Below, piece after piece: positions 1 through 10,667 of a DNA stretch of 64,000 nucleotides. Both the position numbers and the translations under genes were made by a program. A model generated the notes under the pieces. It did no database searches and had not been told where the DNA came from. It worked only from the letters and a program-made list of their open reading frames with translations. Origin of the DNA: Physcomitrium patens (Eukaryota; Streptophyta; Bryopsida; Funariales; Funariaceae); assembly GCF_000002425.4 (NCBI RefSeq), contig NC_037266.1, positions 3,729,350 through 3,793,349 on the forward strand, written 5' to 3'. Positions within the stretch are counted from its first letter, which is position 1. Every line of letters begins with the position of its first letter.

Positions 1-1181
1 TTTCAAACCAGAAATTTTCATTTTGATATGTCTCAATAAAAGCATTGTCATTGTCTGAGTTTAATATTATTTTTTAATTTTTGTAATATTCTAAACCAAA
101 TAATTCATGTTATTTTTCTTTCATAACTTTTAATGAATTGAAATAAAGGCCATTGCTGATACCAGTATGAATACTTTAACAATAAATTTCTTGCATCATT
201 TGTTTATTATCTAAATAAATATATAAGATGTATAATATTAATAAAAATCGTGCATATAACTCACTACAATTTTTTCTTGTATACATATATTTTCATTGAG
301 TGATTTGTATAATAATAATATTATATCAATTTGGATATCAAATAATTGTTTTTTAATTTTCTTCAGGAAATTGTTTATGGTAATCACTCTTTTCTTCTTT
401 CTATTTTTTATTTTATGTTTAACAATGAAAATTTTGTCAATCTAACTAATTTTTTTAATTTAAGTAATAGTTAATAGATATATTAAAAATTATAATTGAA
501 TAATATATAAATTAAATTTATACATATAATATGTGTATCATTTTATTATTTATTTATAACTTAATATTATTTATATATATTTTTAAAATAATAAATTATA
601 TATTGTAATTTATTCCATTATCTTGATATTTTAGTATTTCTTATGAGGCTTATTTAAGTAAAAAGGTATTAATTATAAATCATGATTGAAACATCTATTG
701 AAATAATATCCACAAAACCTTATTTCATGGATTGTGAGAATTGGTGCACCTCAAAAATTATCTCAAGTAAAATATTGTTAACAAAAATATTTATTGTCTA
801 TAAATTAATTAAAAAGAGACTTATGTCGACACTTAATGTATCATGTATTTTTGCAATGATATATAATAGAATAAATTTTATTATAAATTTATTCTTTTTT
901 TACTAAATAAATTTTATTCATATATTACTTTCAAAAAAATTAGTGTAAACAAGAATTTTATTGTATGAATGAAATGGTTTATTGTACATGGTAAAAGGAC
1001 CTATCCATAACAAAAAAAAAAAAAAAAATATCCACCTACCAAATCTTTCAATTTAATATTTAAAAAATAATAAAATATATTAAATAATATTCAATTTGAT
1101 ATTCAAATTAAGAGTCTTATGAAAAAAAAATTCATAACAAAAAAAAATAAAATAAGAATTTATTAGGCATTAGTTGATTTT
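1..1181. other. AT-rich intergenic DNA, no gene seen
   Basis: Very AT-rich sequence with homopolymer runs, including an A tract near 1011-1028. The short open frame at 682-906 has AT-driven composition and no recognisable motif, so it is not called. The stretch ends where the minus-strand LTR begins at 1182. Confidence 0.6.
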
Positions 1182-1724
1182 TATCAAGGATATGAATCTT
1201 CAAAAATTGAAAAATCAAATCACTCTTGTGTCACTTAAAAAGATTAGATAATCACTCAAAGATAATATAATATTAAATTAGAATGGTTATTGTCAAAGAA
1301 AAAAAGATTAGAAAGACTTGAAACGAGACTAAAGACTAGAAAGGCATTAACAAGAGTAAAGAAGGCTTTATTCTTGCCTCTATATATACTATTCAACTAA
1401 GAGCTGCATGGCAATGTTTTATAAGACCTCAAACACACATTAACTTTGTTAGACACATGTTTTAACTTGCAAGGCAAATTTTTTATATGTGAGCTATATA
1501 ATTAGTTTATTCCACAAGCTATCAACACATGTGATATGTGGCTAACTTGTTGACTAAGTTTTTAAGCTACCAATTAACTACAAACATGTATAAAGTCAAT
1601 ATAAACAACATCTATGAAGCTTTTAGAAATCTTCTATAGAAGATATTATGAAATTAATTTATTTTTATCTACTTCAATTTAATCATATAGATAATTATTA
1701 TAGTAAACATATATGTTTGTGACA
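1182..1724 (-). repeat. 3' LTR of family-1 element M1
   Basis: On the plus strand it starts TATCAAGG and ends TTTGTGACA, so on the element strand it runs TGTCACAAA...CCTTGATA. It aligns along its length with the LTR at 9865-10425, including the TATA-like tract near 1380-1392. About 543 bp against 561 bp for the best copies. Confidence 0.75.
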
Positions 1725-2102
1725 TTATTCTTCCTATTAGAGACAATGTTCCACAAGAAGTAGTCATTATATGTTAAAAAAATCTAAGATGTAGTAAATT
1801 ATATTTGCTACATACTCTAATGTTTGTTCTCTTTGAAGATGGTTGATAGGTCTTTTGAGCCATTGATAGTATCTCATACCAAGCCAAGAAGACTACCATA
1901 TTATTTGATTATTATTGAGGCCTTTATAACTCTCTTCAAATAAAGCATTTGGAATATTATGAGGAATTTTTTCTTCTTCTAATAAAATCTCCAAACATTA
2001 GGAGTCTCTTCCAAGGTTGTGATATCAAAAAATTATACCTTGCCATCTATTTGAGAAATGACATGTGATTCTAGATGATCTTCATCTTGATTATATTGTC
2101 AT
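1725..2102 (-). pseudogene. Family-1 region between chromodomain and 3' LTR (M1 copy, part 1)
   Basis: The reverse complement aligns nearly end to end with 9490-9864 of element b, the segment after the chromodomain. It carries stops and at least one single-base deletion relative to element b, so it is decayed. The match breaks at 2102 and resumes at 3353, which reveals an insertion. Confidence 0.65.
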
Positions 2103-3346
2103 ATTATAATTATTTATAGTATAAAAAAATTAAATAAAATATAAAATATATTTATAAATATTGATGTGCATTAGAGTAGTTAGTAGGTTAATTTTACGAG
2201 AGTTGATAAAAGAAAATTTATTTTGATGTTTACTTATGTTGATTATAGTATTTAAATTATATAGGATTTAGATATTTAGTATAAAATTTAAGGAGAATAT
2301 TGGAGCTTAAAGATGAATATCCAAACCACTAAGAAACTTATTTGAAGGAATGAAAGCAAGGTATGGATGGATGAAGGCAAAAAGTAAAGATTTTCATCTT
2401 TATTGGTCAAAGGCCATGTCCAACAAGCATTTAGCAAGCTATGTGCGACCATAATAAGGATTTCAGCGACTTTAGAAGGGCATTTGAGAATCAAAAGCAA
2501 AAGTTATAAGATTTAAGATTTAGGCTATAATTTGTGTACAAATTTTAGAGGATTTGGAGTTAGGGTGACAAAGTTATAGTTGTTTGAAGTTAAGATTTCT
2601 TTTTAAGACATATTGTTGTTCTTTTGAGGATAAAAATAGTTTTATGATAGATTTTGGAAATTAAAAGATGCGGATATAAGAGTGATTTCAAGATCTACAT
2701 CTTTTATGAAAGAATTTTTGCATTTTGAGTTTTTATAAAGAAGTTATAAAGCATTGAAGATAGCATATGTAATTCAAAGGTAGTAAGTGAGTCATTTTAT
2801 TGATAGTAATGGTTAGAGCCATATCTTGAGTTTTCAAATGAATTTTCAGCTCAATTTTTTTAAAAGTATGTATTATTAAGTAAAAAAACTATATATTAAA
2901 AATTTATGGTATTTTAATATTTATTTTATAAAATATAAAGAAAATTGCATACAAGTATATGTAAGCAAGGATTTGAAGCTGTTGTTATGATTTTGGCGAT
3001 ATCTCAAAATCTATAATGAATTTGTAATTGAAATTTGTTGTGGTAGTTGTTAAAAGTACATCAATACTTCATATAAAACTTTAATTTGTTTGGATAGTCC
3101 AATCGTGAGAGATAAGCTATTGAAGTATAAAAAAAATTCACCTTGAAGATATAAGATTTTATAATATTTTTATCACATTTTTGGTGATCTTTGGCACTTA
3201 AGGCTTATATATTGATGTAATTACCTATATAGGAAAAATTTTATATATAAAATTGGTATTTTTTTTAATTTTGAGGCTTGGTTGAGCAATTAGTGACAGC
3301 CAAAAGCCTAGTGCTTTCTTAAAGCAAATTCTCTCTACCTCGACAA
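2103..3346. mobile_element. Unclassified 1.24-kb insertion inside M1
   Basis: This segment separates two halves of the family-1 3' internal region that are contiguous in element b. A TGTCAT motif lies at both edges (2097-2102 and 3347-3352), consistent with a target duplication. No transposase or retroelement protein was recognised. The small minus-strand open frame at 2288-2500 has no recognised motif. Wording resembles the B repeat in places (for example near 2550), but I could not establish kinship. Confidence 0.45.
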
Positions 3347-3352
3347 TGTCAT

Positions 3353-3579
3353 GTTGAAGGTTGTTACAATTGCAATGACTCATTAAGTAAGTCAAAAAAT
3401 GAATGCTCTTGAGTTGAATCTACTAATTAATGATTCTTCATCTCCTTAATATTATAAATATATAAAAATTAGAAACTAAAATAGAAAATAGATTCTTATA
3501 TTTCTTAAATCTTGTTTATTTTATAGCAAAAGATTGTTATTTTTTATCTTAATTTTAATGGATGTTGACAAAGCAAAGT
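3353..3579 (-). pseudogene. Family-1 region after chromodomain (M1 copy, part 2)
   Basis: The reverse complement matches about 9268-9490 of element b, from the end of the chromodomain into the post-chromodomain region, with heavy C-to-T and G-to-A change. It ends abruptly at 3579 against an LTR terminus. About 80 bp of M1 chromodomain sequence expected between here and 10426 is missing. Confidence 0.6.
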
Positions 3580-4099
3580 TATCAAGGGCATGAATCTCAA
3601 TAAAAGAAATCTTTAAAACACTCTTATATCACTCAAAAAGACTAGAAAATCACTCAAAGATGATATTATATTGAGTTAGAATGGCTATAGCTAAAGACAA
3701 GAAGATTAGAAAGTCTTGAAATAAGACAAAGAACTAAAAAGACATTCACATGAATAAAGAAGGTTTTATTCTTGCTTTTATATAATCTATTTAACTAAGA
3801 GTTATGTGGTAATATTCTAGTCGACCTCCGACACATGTTAAATTTGCTAGATACATATCTTAACTTGTAAGGTAAATTTTCTATAAGTATGTTATATAAT
3901 TAGCTTGTTTAACAAGCTACTAATAAGTGTAATATGTGGCTACTTTGTAGACCAAGTTTTTAACCTATTAATTAACTACAAATATGTATAAAATAAATGT
4001 AATATTTGTAAAGCTTCTAGTAAGTTTTTTTAAAAAAATATTATAAAATTAACTTATTTTTACTTGATTCTACCTAATCATATAGGTAATTACTGAAAT
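3580..4099 (-). repeat. Minus-strand family-1 LTR abutting element b head-to-head
   Basis: It begins with the LTR terminus TATCAAGG at 3580 and follows the LTR consensus to about 4099. There it passes without spacer into the plus-strand 5' LTR of element b. Roughly 25-30 bp of its outer (element 5') end is missing. With 4100-4591 it forms a large imperfect inverted repeat. Confidence 0.7.
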
Positions 4100-4591
4100 A
4101 AAGTAAGTTAATTCTATAATATTTAATATGGAAGCTTCTTAGAAGCTTCATAGATGCTGCTTCGACTTCATATGTGTCTTTAATTGACTTTTTGGATTAG
4201 AAATGTGGTCAACAAGTTGGCCATGTGCCACACATGTTGTTAGCTTGAAGATCAAGCTAATTATGTGGCCCACACGTAGAAAAACTTGCCTTGTAAGTCA
4301 AGGCATGTGTCCTACAAAGTCAACACATATTGGAGGTCCTATAGAACGTCGCCACGTAGCCCCTAGTTAGATAGTATATATAGAGATAAGAGTGAAGCCT
4401 TCTTCAATCTTGTCAACTCCTTTCTTGCTTCTAGTCTAGTTTCAAGTGTCTCTAGTTTTCTTGTCTTTTGGCAATAGCCATTCCAGTTTTTCTTTCAATA
4501 TACATACTTGTTTATTTATATTTTGTTACCTTTCTTTGAGTGAAGGCTCACTTGTCTGAATTACTTTTTCATCAAGTTCTTGTCCTTGACA
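4100..4591 (+). repeat. 5' LTR of element b, truncated at its 5' end
   Basis: It matches 9934-10425 base for base in register. The terminal TGTCATGG segment present at 9865 is absent. A TATA-like tract (TATATATAG, near 4375) and the downstream region probably contained the promoter and start of the element transcript. The LTR ends in CCTTGACA at 4591. Confidence 0.8.
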
Positions 4592-4611
4592 GATTGACAA
4601 GAGTACACCTA

Positions 4612-4623
4612 CAATATCAGAGC
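4612..4623 (+). promoter_or_regulatory. Initiator-Met-tRNA-like primer binding site of element b
   Basis: CAATATCAGAGC resembles the plant retroelement primer-binding core TATCAGAGC, complementary to the 3' end of initiator Met tRNA. It lies about 20 nt beyond the LTR end rather than immediately after it. The same spacing occurs in the minus-strand M1 copy just below 12496. Assignment as the primer site is inference. Confidence 0.5.
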
Positions 4624-4803
4624 TTTGTCTAATCTTGATTAAGAGTGGATTATCCCTTTTTCTTGATAAGATATAAGCATAATAGAAGTTGCAGATTACC
4701 CTCTTCTAAACTGATATTATCCTTAGTATTTTCTTTGTTCTTAAGTCCTGTCTTCTATTTGTCTTGAGCGATATTAGACATCTTCTCTTTTCTAAGTCTT
4801 ATC

Positions 4804-5736
4804 ATGGCAGAACTTATTAAAATGAAGAGTGCAATGGCGCAAATGTAAGAACAATTGAGGGAGTTAATGCTTGCGATGCATCAACTTAATTTACCACCAC
4901 AACGAGCAACGAGATTGGCAGGAAGTGAAGATATAGAAATAGTTGGAGCTGCTTCAACATCTACACCAAACGATGTCCTTTCTCCTATGGTGGAACGCTC
5001 TTCCAATGTTAGAAAACCAAGAATTACCCTACCCGAAAAGTTTCATGGCACTAGATCGAAGTTTCGAGGATTTATCAATCAAGTGCAACTTGTGATTGAA
5101 CTTCAACTCTAAAGCTATCCAACTCCAAGATCGCAAGTTAGATTTATTGATACACTTCTTTCAGGTTCAGTACTATTGTGGTTTTCATCTTTTCTTGAAC
5201 GATGAGATCTAATATTGGATAATCTAGAGGCTTTTCTGACAAAGTTTCGTTCCATGTATGGAGAACATGATGCAATTCGTGTTGCAACCAATAAGATCTA
5301 TATTTTACGATAAGATAATCGATTAGTAACATTGTACGCTTCACAATTTTGACAACTTGCAACTGATATTAAGTGGGATGATGCTGCACTTATTTGCCAA
5401 TTTCTCTACGGATTACAATATGAGGTAAAAAAATTAATACTCAACTTACTTGATCCTCAAACATTGAGTCAAGCAATTGACTTTGTTGTGAAGTGCGACA
5501 ATCACCTTTTTGAATTTCGATCTGAGAACCGTACAAGTGGACCTCAACGTTACTATAATTCAATGGCAACACCAACACCTCTTCAACACATACATTCGAA
5601 AGTAGAGGATATGCAAATTGATGCAGTACATTTCAAACATCTTATTGAGCAAGAAAAGACTCGTCGTCGTCAAGAAGGATTATATTTATATTGTGGAGAA
5701 CCAAAGCACACTGCTCAACATTGTCCAAAGAAATGA
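4804..5736 (+). pseudogene. Family-1 gag (capsid/nucleocapsid polyprotein), decayed
   Basis: One reading frame from ATG 4804 carries gag-like sequence interrupted by several in-frame stops, mostly explainable as C-to-T changes in CAA or CGA codons. The first stop comes about 14 codons in. The C-terminal part ends in a nucleocapsid zinc knuckle in which the first cysteine of C-x2-C-x4-H-x4-C is tyrosine (YLYCGEPKHTAQHC). Gag would form the cytoplasmic particle that packages element RNA. The next frame, pol, lies in the -1 frame relative to gag. Intact gag-frame-like sequence appears to run on to about 5795 past the TGA at 5734-5736, so that stop may be a mutated CGA. Confidence 0.7.
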
Positions 5737-8700
5737 CACAATTACAAAATAAGGAGTATGGCTGTGAAAGAAGACAATATGTCAGAAAACGAGTTTGTCT
5801 AGCTATAATAGAGACCGTGCGGCTGGAACTTTGTACAACATCTAGTAAAGATCCTATTTTTTCCTCAAAGCCCTCTCCTTGTTTTACATTAAATATTATT
5901 TTAGGACCTAAATATTACAAAGCCTCTACCTTATTAGATTTAGGAGCCTCGGCGTATTTCTTAGATGAAGAATTTACTAAAAGACATAGCATATCTTTAG
6001 TAAAGAAAACTAAACCTATTCATGTAGAAGTCATAGATGGTCGTCCATTGTCTTCTGGAGATATTACTCATAAAACCCTTCCTATAGAAGTAATAATCAA
6101 TGGTCATAATAGCTTTGTAGTATTTAATATCATTAGATCTTCCTCTAATTTAGTCATTTTAGGTTTATTGTGGTTAGAAAAATACAACCTTCAAATAGAT
6201 TGGATTTCTCAAACTCTTACTTTCTCTAAAAGTATAACTAACAGTGTAGTTAATCAAGTAGATAGTCATAAGTCCAGTTCAATTAAACCCGTATTTATAG
6301 GTGCAAAAGTTTTCTTGCATGTTGCTATGAAAGAATCACCATATATTATTTATGCCACACATGTTTCTACGGGTGGAAAGAATTCAAGTAGCATTCCAAG
6401 CCAATATCAAGAATTTCAAGATGTATTCAAAAAAAAGAATGCGGATACACTCCCGGAACATCGTATCTATGATTGCTCAATTGACCTTCAAGAAGGAGCA
6501 CAACCGCCATTCGGACCAATCTACAGTTTATCACAAAATGAGTTAACTGAAATCAAGGAGTATATTGAAGAAAATCTAGCCAAGAATTTTATACGCCATT
6601 CTAAATTTCCGGCAAGAGCTCCAATTCTATTTGTGAAGAAAAAAGATGGATTATTGCAGATGTATGTTGATTATCGAGGACTCAACAAGATTACCATCAA
6701 GAATAGGTATCCACTACCTTTAATATCTAGACTTCTTGATCAACTGAATCAAGCTAAGATCTATACAAAAATAGATCTCCGGGGAGCATATAATCTAGTA
6801 CGCATCAAAGAAGGAGATGAATGGAAGACTGCGTTTTGAACTAGGTATGGATATTTTGAATACAACCTCATGCCTTTTGGACTTACAAATGCACCAGCAG
6901 CTTTTCAACATCTAATGAATGATGTTTTTTGAGAGTTTTAAGACGATTTTGTAGTCTATTATCTAGACAAAATCTTGATCTATTCTAAGAATCCAGAAGA
7001 ACATTAAGTTCATGTTTGTTGTGTGTTACAAAAATTAAGAGATGTAGGACTTTATGCCAAGATAGAAAAGTGTGTGTTCCACACTACTCAAGTTGATTTC
7101 TTAGGTTACATTATTTCAAATGATGAACTTATAATGGATCCTAAGAAAGTTCAAACTATTATAGATTGGAAGATTCTAAAAATGGTAAAAGATGTCCAAT
7201 GTTTTTTAGAATTTGCCAACTACTATTGGATCTTCATCAAGGACTTCTCTCGACTTGCAGCTCCACTTACATGTTTGACTTGTAAAAACTAACTCCAATG
7301 GAATCAAGAAGTGGAAGTTGCTTTTGAATCTTTGAAGACAACGTTTGTTTCTGCACCAATCTTGTATCGTGTTGAATTTTCTAAAGTATTCTTTATGGAA
7401 ACAGATGCATCAGACTTTGCTCTGGGTACAGTTTTATTACAAATAGAAACAGATGACAAACTTCATTTAGTAGCCTTTCATTCAAGAAAATTCTCAACAG
7501 TAAAAATCAATTATGAGATCCATAACAAAGAACTTCTTGCAATCGTGGATTCTTTTCAAGAATGATGTCATTATCTAGAAGGGACTTCCAGTCCACTCAC
7601 CGTGTATACAGATCACAAGAAACTCAAGTATTTTATGTCAACACGTGTATTAAATCGTCGTCAAGCTCGTTGGAGCATGTCTTTATCAAGATTTGAGTTC
7701 ATCATCACTTATCGATCAGAAAAACAATAAGGTTTGTCCAATGCCTTCTCTAGATGTTCTTATCTTGCACCAAAAGAAGGAGATGTAGCTTATGAGCAAC
7801 AAAGAATGGTTCTCTTGAAGCCGGAGTAATTTCATCTTTGAGCAATAAAATCAACATTGACTGTTGATTTAACTTTTCTTAAGCAAGTCCAGTTAAGTAT
7901 GTCTTCAGTCCCTCTTGTTCATGATATCAAGAATAATTCTTCTAAATCTCATGATCCCTCTAAATTTGAATTCAAGAACAACCTACTCTATTTCGAAGGA
8001 CGCCTATATATTCCAGAAAGAGAAGCACATTTACGTATTCTTCAAGCTTGTCACGACTTCTCAGCAACAGGATATTTTGGATATAATAAGACTTTGGAAC
8101 TGATATCTAAGGATTTTTGGTGGCCTCAAATGTAGAAGGCAGTCAAAGATTTTGTACAATCATGTGATGTTTGCTCAAGATCAAAAACTCCTCGTCATTG
8201 ATCTTATGGACTTGTTCAGCCATTACCCATTCCAGAACAACCATGGTCTTCTGTTTCTATGGACTTCATCACGGATCTTCCAATCTCAGGTTCTTATGAC
8301 TCTATATTCGTGATAGTAGATCGTTTTATCAAGATGGCACATTTTGTACCATGTACAAAATCTATCACAGGTGAAGAAACAGCTAAGCTCTTTCTTGACA
8401 ATATCTATTGCTATCATGGATTATCTAAGGATATTATATCAGATAGGAGAACTCAATTTGTATCAAGATTTTGGTGGACTCTTTTCAAGTTTCTAAAAGT
8501 GGATATAAAACTATCTTCGACATTCTATCCTCAAATTGATGGACAAACAGAGCGTGTTAATCAAGTTTTGGAGCAATATTTAAGATGTACCATTAACTAC
8601 CAACAAGATGATTGGACAACTCTTTTGTCATTGGCAGAGTTTGCTCACAATAACACGATACATTCTTCTACAAAACAAACACCTTTCTTTGCCAATTATG

Positions 8701-9306
8701 GTTATTATCTATGATTTGATACTTTTGACTTTTCAAAAGTTGATAATCTTGCTAAGAAAGATTTGGCAATTCATTTATCAGAGTTACATGCAACGATGAA
8801 GGTGTAGTTAAAAGAGGCTCAAGAACAACAAAAAGTCAATGCAGATGTCTATCGAAAGGAACAACCATCATTCGTCTTGGGTGATAAGGTATGGCTACTT
8901 CGTCATAATATCAAGACCACTCGTACTTAAAAACAAGTTGGACTATCGAAGACTTGGACCATTTTCTATTTCTGCACAAATCCATTCAGTTGCATATAAT
9001 TTACATCTACGGAAGTCAATGAAAATCCATCCAATATTCCACGTGTCTCTTCTTAAACCATACAAGATAATGGACATACCAAAAAGATGACAAGCTCCAC
9101 CTCCTCCTATAAAAGTGGACAATAATGAAGAATTTGAAGTAGAAGAAGTCTTAGATTCAAGGCGGCGCCAAAATAAATTGGAATATCTTATCCATTGGCA
9201 CGGATATGATATTAGTGAACGCACATGGGAGCCAATAAAAAATATTACAAATGTAGCAAAGGCGGTAGAGGCTTTTCATCGACGACATCTATCAAAAATA
9301 AGATGA
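5691..9306 (+). pseudogene. Family-1 pol: protease, RT, RNase H, integrase, chromodomain; decayed
   Basis: One frame runs from 5691 to about 8925, then shifts by an indel into the frame carrying the chromodomain. Protease near 5930-5955 has LDLGA where families have D-S/T-G-A. RT (about 6420-7260) includes VDYRGLNK, but the catalytic YLDD box near 6957-6971 reads YLDK. RNase H covers about 7311-7800 (METDASDFALG, YTDHKKL). The integrase zinc domain (about 8020-8200) has lost one histidine. The integrase core (about 8255-8640) keeps MDF, SDR and TER positions. The chromodomain occupies about 9115-9306. More than ten stops, mostly C-to-T or G-to-A, rule out a functional enzyme. Confidence 0.85.
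9115..9306 (+). pseudogene. Chromodomain at the C-terminus of family-1 integrase
   Basis: The 63-residue open stretch has the chromodomain signature: an acidic lead, VEEVLDSRRRQNKLEYLIHW, then GYDISERTWEP and a C-terminal helix ending in AVEAFHRRH. Chromovirus chromodomains direct integration to particular chromatin. This piece is open, though the upstream integrase is broken. Decayed minus-strand copies occur at about 10426-10560 and about 30740-30790. Confidence 0.8.
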
Positions 9307-9400
9307 AAACCTTCTTTGTAAAAGAAACAACATTTAGGCAAGATAACATTCTATTTTCAATTCTTGTTTATAGTTTCTTTATAGTTGTGATGCTCAAGAG

Positions 9401-9823
9401 ATGGAGAACCAACAACCAGCGGATTCGATTCAAGAGCCTTCATTTGTTGACCTACCGGATGAGACATTACGATTGTCACAACCTTCAAGATAATGTAATC
9501 AAAATGAAGATCTTGAAGAACGACATGTTCTTCCTCGAATAGATGGCGAGATACAATGCGTTTGGTATCACGATTTGGGAAGGGACTCCCGATGTTTGGT
9601 GATTTTGCTAGAGGTAGGAACAACTCTTGATGGTGTTCCAAATGTTCTATTCGAAGGAAGTTATGAAGGCCTCAACAATGATCAAATAATTGGGTGGTCT
9701 TCCCGCCCTAGTATGGGACACTGCTGATGGTTGAGAGGCCCTATCAATCATCTTTGAAGAGAACAAAGATCAGAGTATGTCGCAAATATAATTCGTTGCA
9801 TCATAGATTTCTTCAACATATGA
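9401..9823 (+). pseudogene. Possible extra ORF after pol in family 1, unknown function
   Basis: From ATG 9401 a frame of about 140 codons is interrupted by three stops, each derivable from CAA or CGA by C-to-T. It reads as ordinary soluble-protein composition, rich in Asp, Glu and Arg, with stretches such as EGSYEGLNNDQIIGW. I do not recognise the family. Related DNA is kept in M1 (1725-2102, 3353-3579) and near 56640-57160. A single-base length difference in the M1 copy leaves it uncertain which frame, if any, was coding. It could equally be 3' untranslated sequence. Confidence 0.35.
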
Positions 9824-9864
9824 TCACCGCTCCTCATGGAACTCGTTCCTAGAAGAGGTGGTAA

Positions 9865-10425
9865 TGTCATGGACATACTCATGTAAGCTAGTAATTACAT
9901 ATACAAATAGATGGAAGTAAGTAAAAGTAGGTAAAAGTAAGTTAATTCTATAGTATTTAATATGGAAGCTTCTTAGAAGCTTCATAGACGTTGCTTCAAC
10001 TTCATAGGTGTCTTTAATTGACTTTTTGGATTAGAAACGTGGTTAACAAGTTAGCCATGTGCCACACATGTTGTTAGCTTAAAGATCAAGCTAACTATAT
10101 GGCCCACACGTAGAAAAACTTGTCTTGTAAGTCAAGGCATGTGTCCTACAAAGTCAACACATATTGGAGGTCCTATAGAACGTCATCAAGTAGTCCCTAA
10201 TTAGATAGTATATATAGAGACAAGAGTGAAGCCTTCTTCACTCTTTTTAATTCCTTTCTTGCTTCCAGTCTAGTTTCAAGGGTCTCTAGTTTTCTTGTCT
10301 TTTGGCAATAGCCATTCCAATTTCTCTTTCAATATACATACTTTTTTATTTATATTTTGTTACCTTTCTTTGAGTGAAGGCTCACTTGATTGAATTGCTT
10401 TTTCATCGAGTTCTTGTCCTTGACA
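9865..10425 (+). repeat. 3' LTR of element b (complete, 561 bp)
   Basis: It starts TGTCATGGAC directly after a purine-rich tract (AGAAGAGGTGGTAA, about 9851-9864) that fits a polypurine tract, and ends CCTTGACA. Its length equals the minus-strand LTR at 12496-13056. A TATA-like tract lies near 10208-10216. Confidence 0.85.
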
Positions 10426-10667
10426 ACAAGATATTTCAACCTATTTTGGCACTACCTACAATATAATACTTCTTCTACTTCAAACTCTTGATTATTATCT
10501 AATTTTATATGAAGTTGTAATATTTGTTTTTTTTTCTAAGTTTAAAACTAACAAGGCTAAATTTTTTTTATTTTTTGATCCTAAAAAAACTTCTATTGTA
10601 CAAGAAGGTAAGAGATTTGAAGAGAAAATAGGACCTTTATTAAAAATTATTTAAAATTCTAGCCACA
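10426..10667 (-). pseudogene. M1 integrase C-terminus and chromodomain fragment
   Basis: The reverse complement of about 10426-10560 aligns with the chromodomain coding region at 9105-9190, and about 10560-10660 with the segment just upstream. This shows that element b sits inside the chromodomain region of the opposite-strand element M1. Confidence 0.65.

Larger units (their letters stand above)
4100..10425 (+). mobile_element. Nearly full-length Ty3/gypsy chromovirus, family 1 (element b)
   Basis: LTRs lie at 4100-4591 (68 bp of the 5' end missing) and 9865-10425, and align without indels at a constant offset of 5834, about 95% identical by eye. Internal order is primer-binding-like site, gag with a CCHC-type knuckle, aspartic protease, reverse transcriptase, RNase H, integrase and C-terminal chromodomain, which is the Ty3/gypsy chromovirus order. 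Many stop codons and changed catalytic residues make it defective. Its right edge adjoins reverse-complement chromodomain sequence at 10426, so it inserted into M1. Confidence 0.85.
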
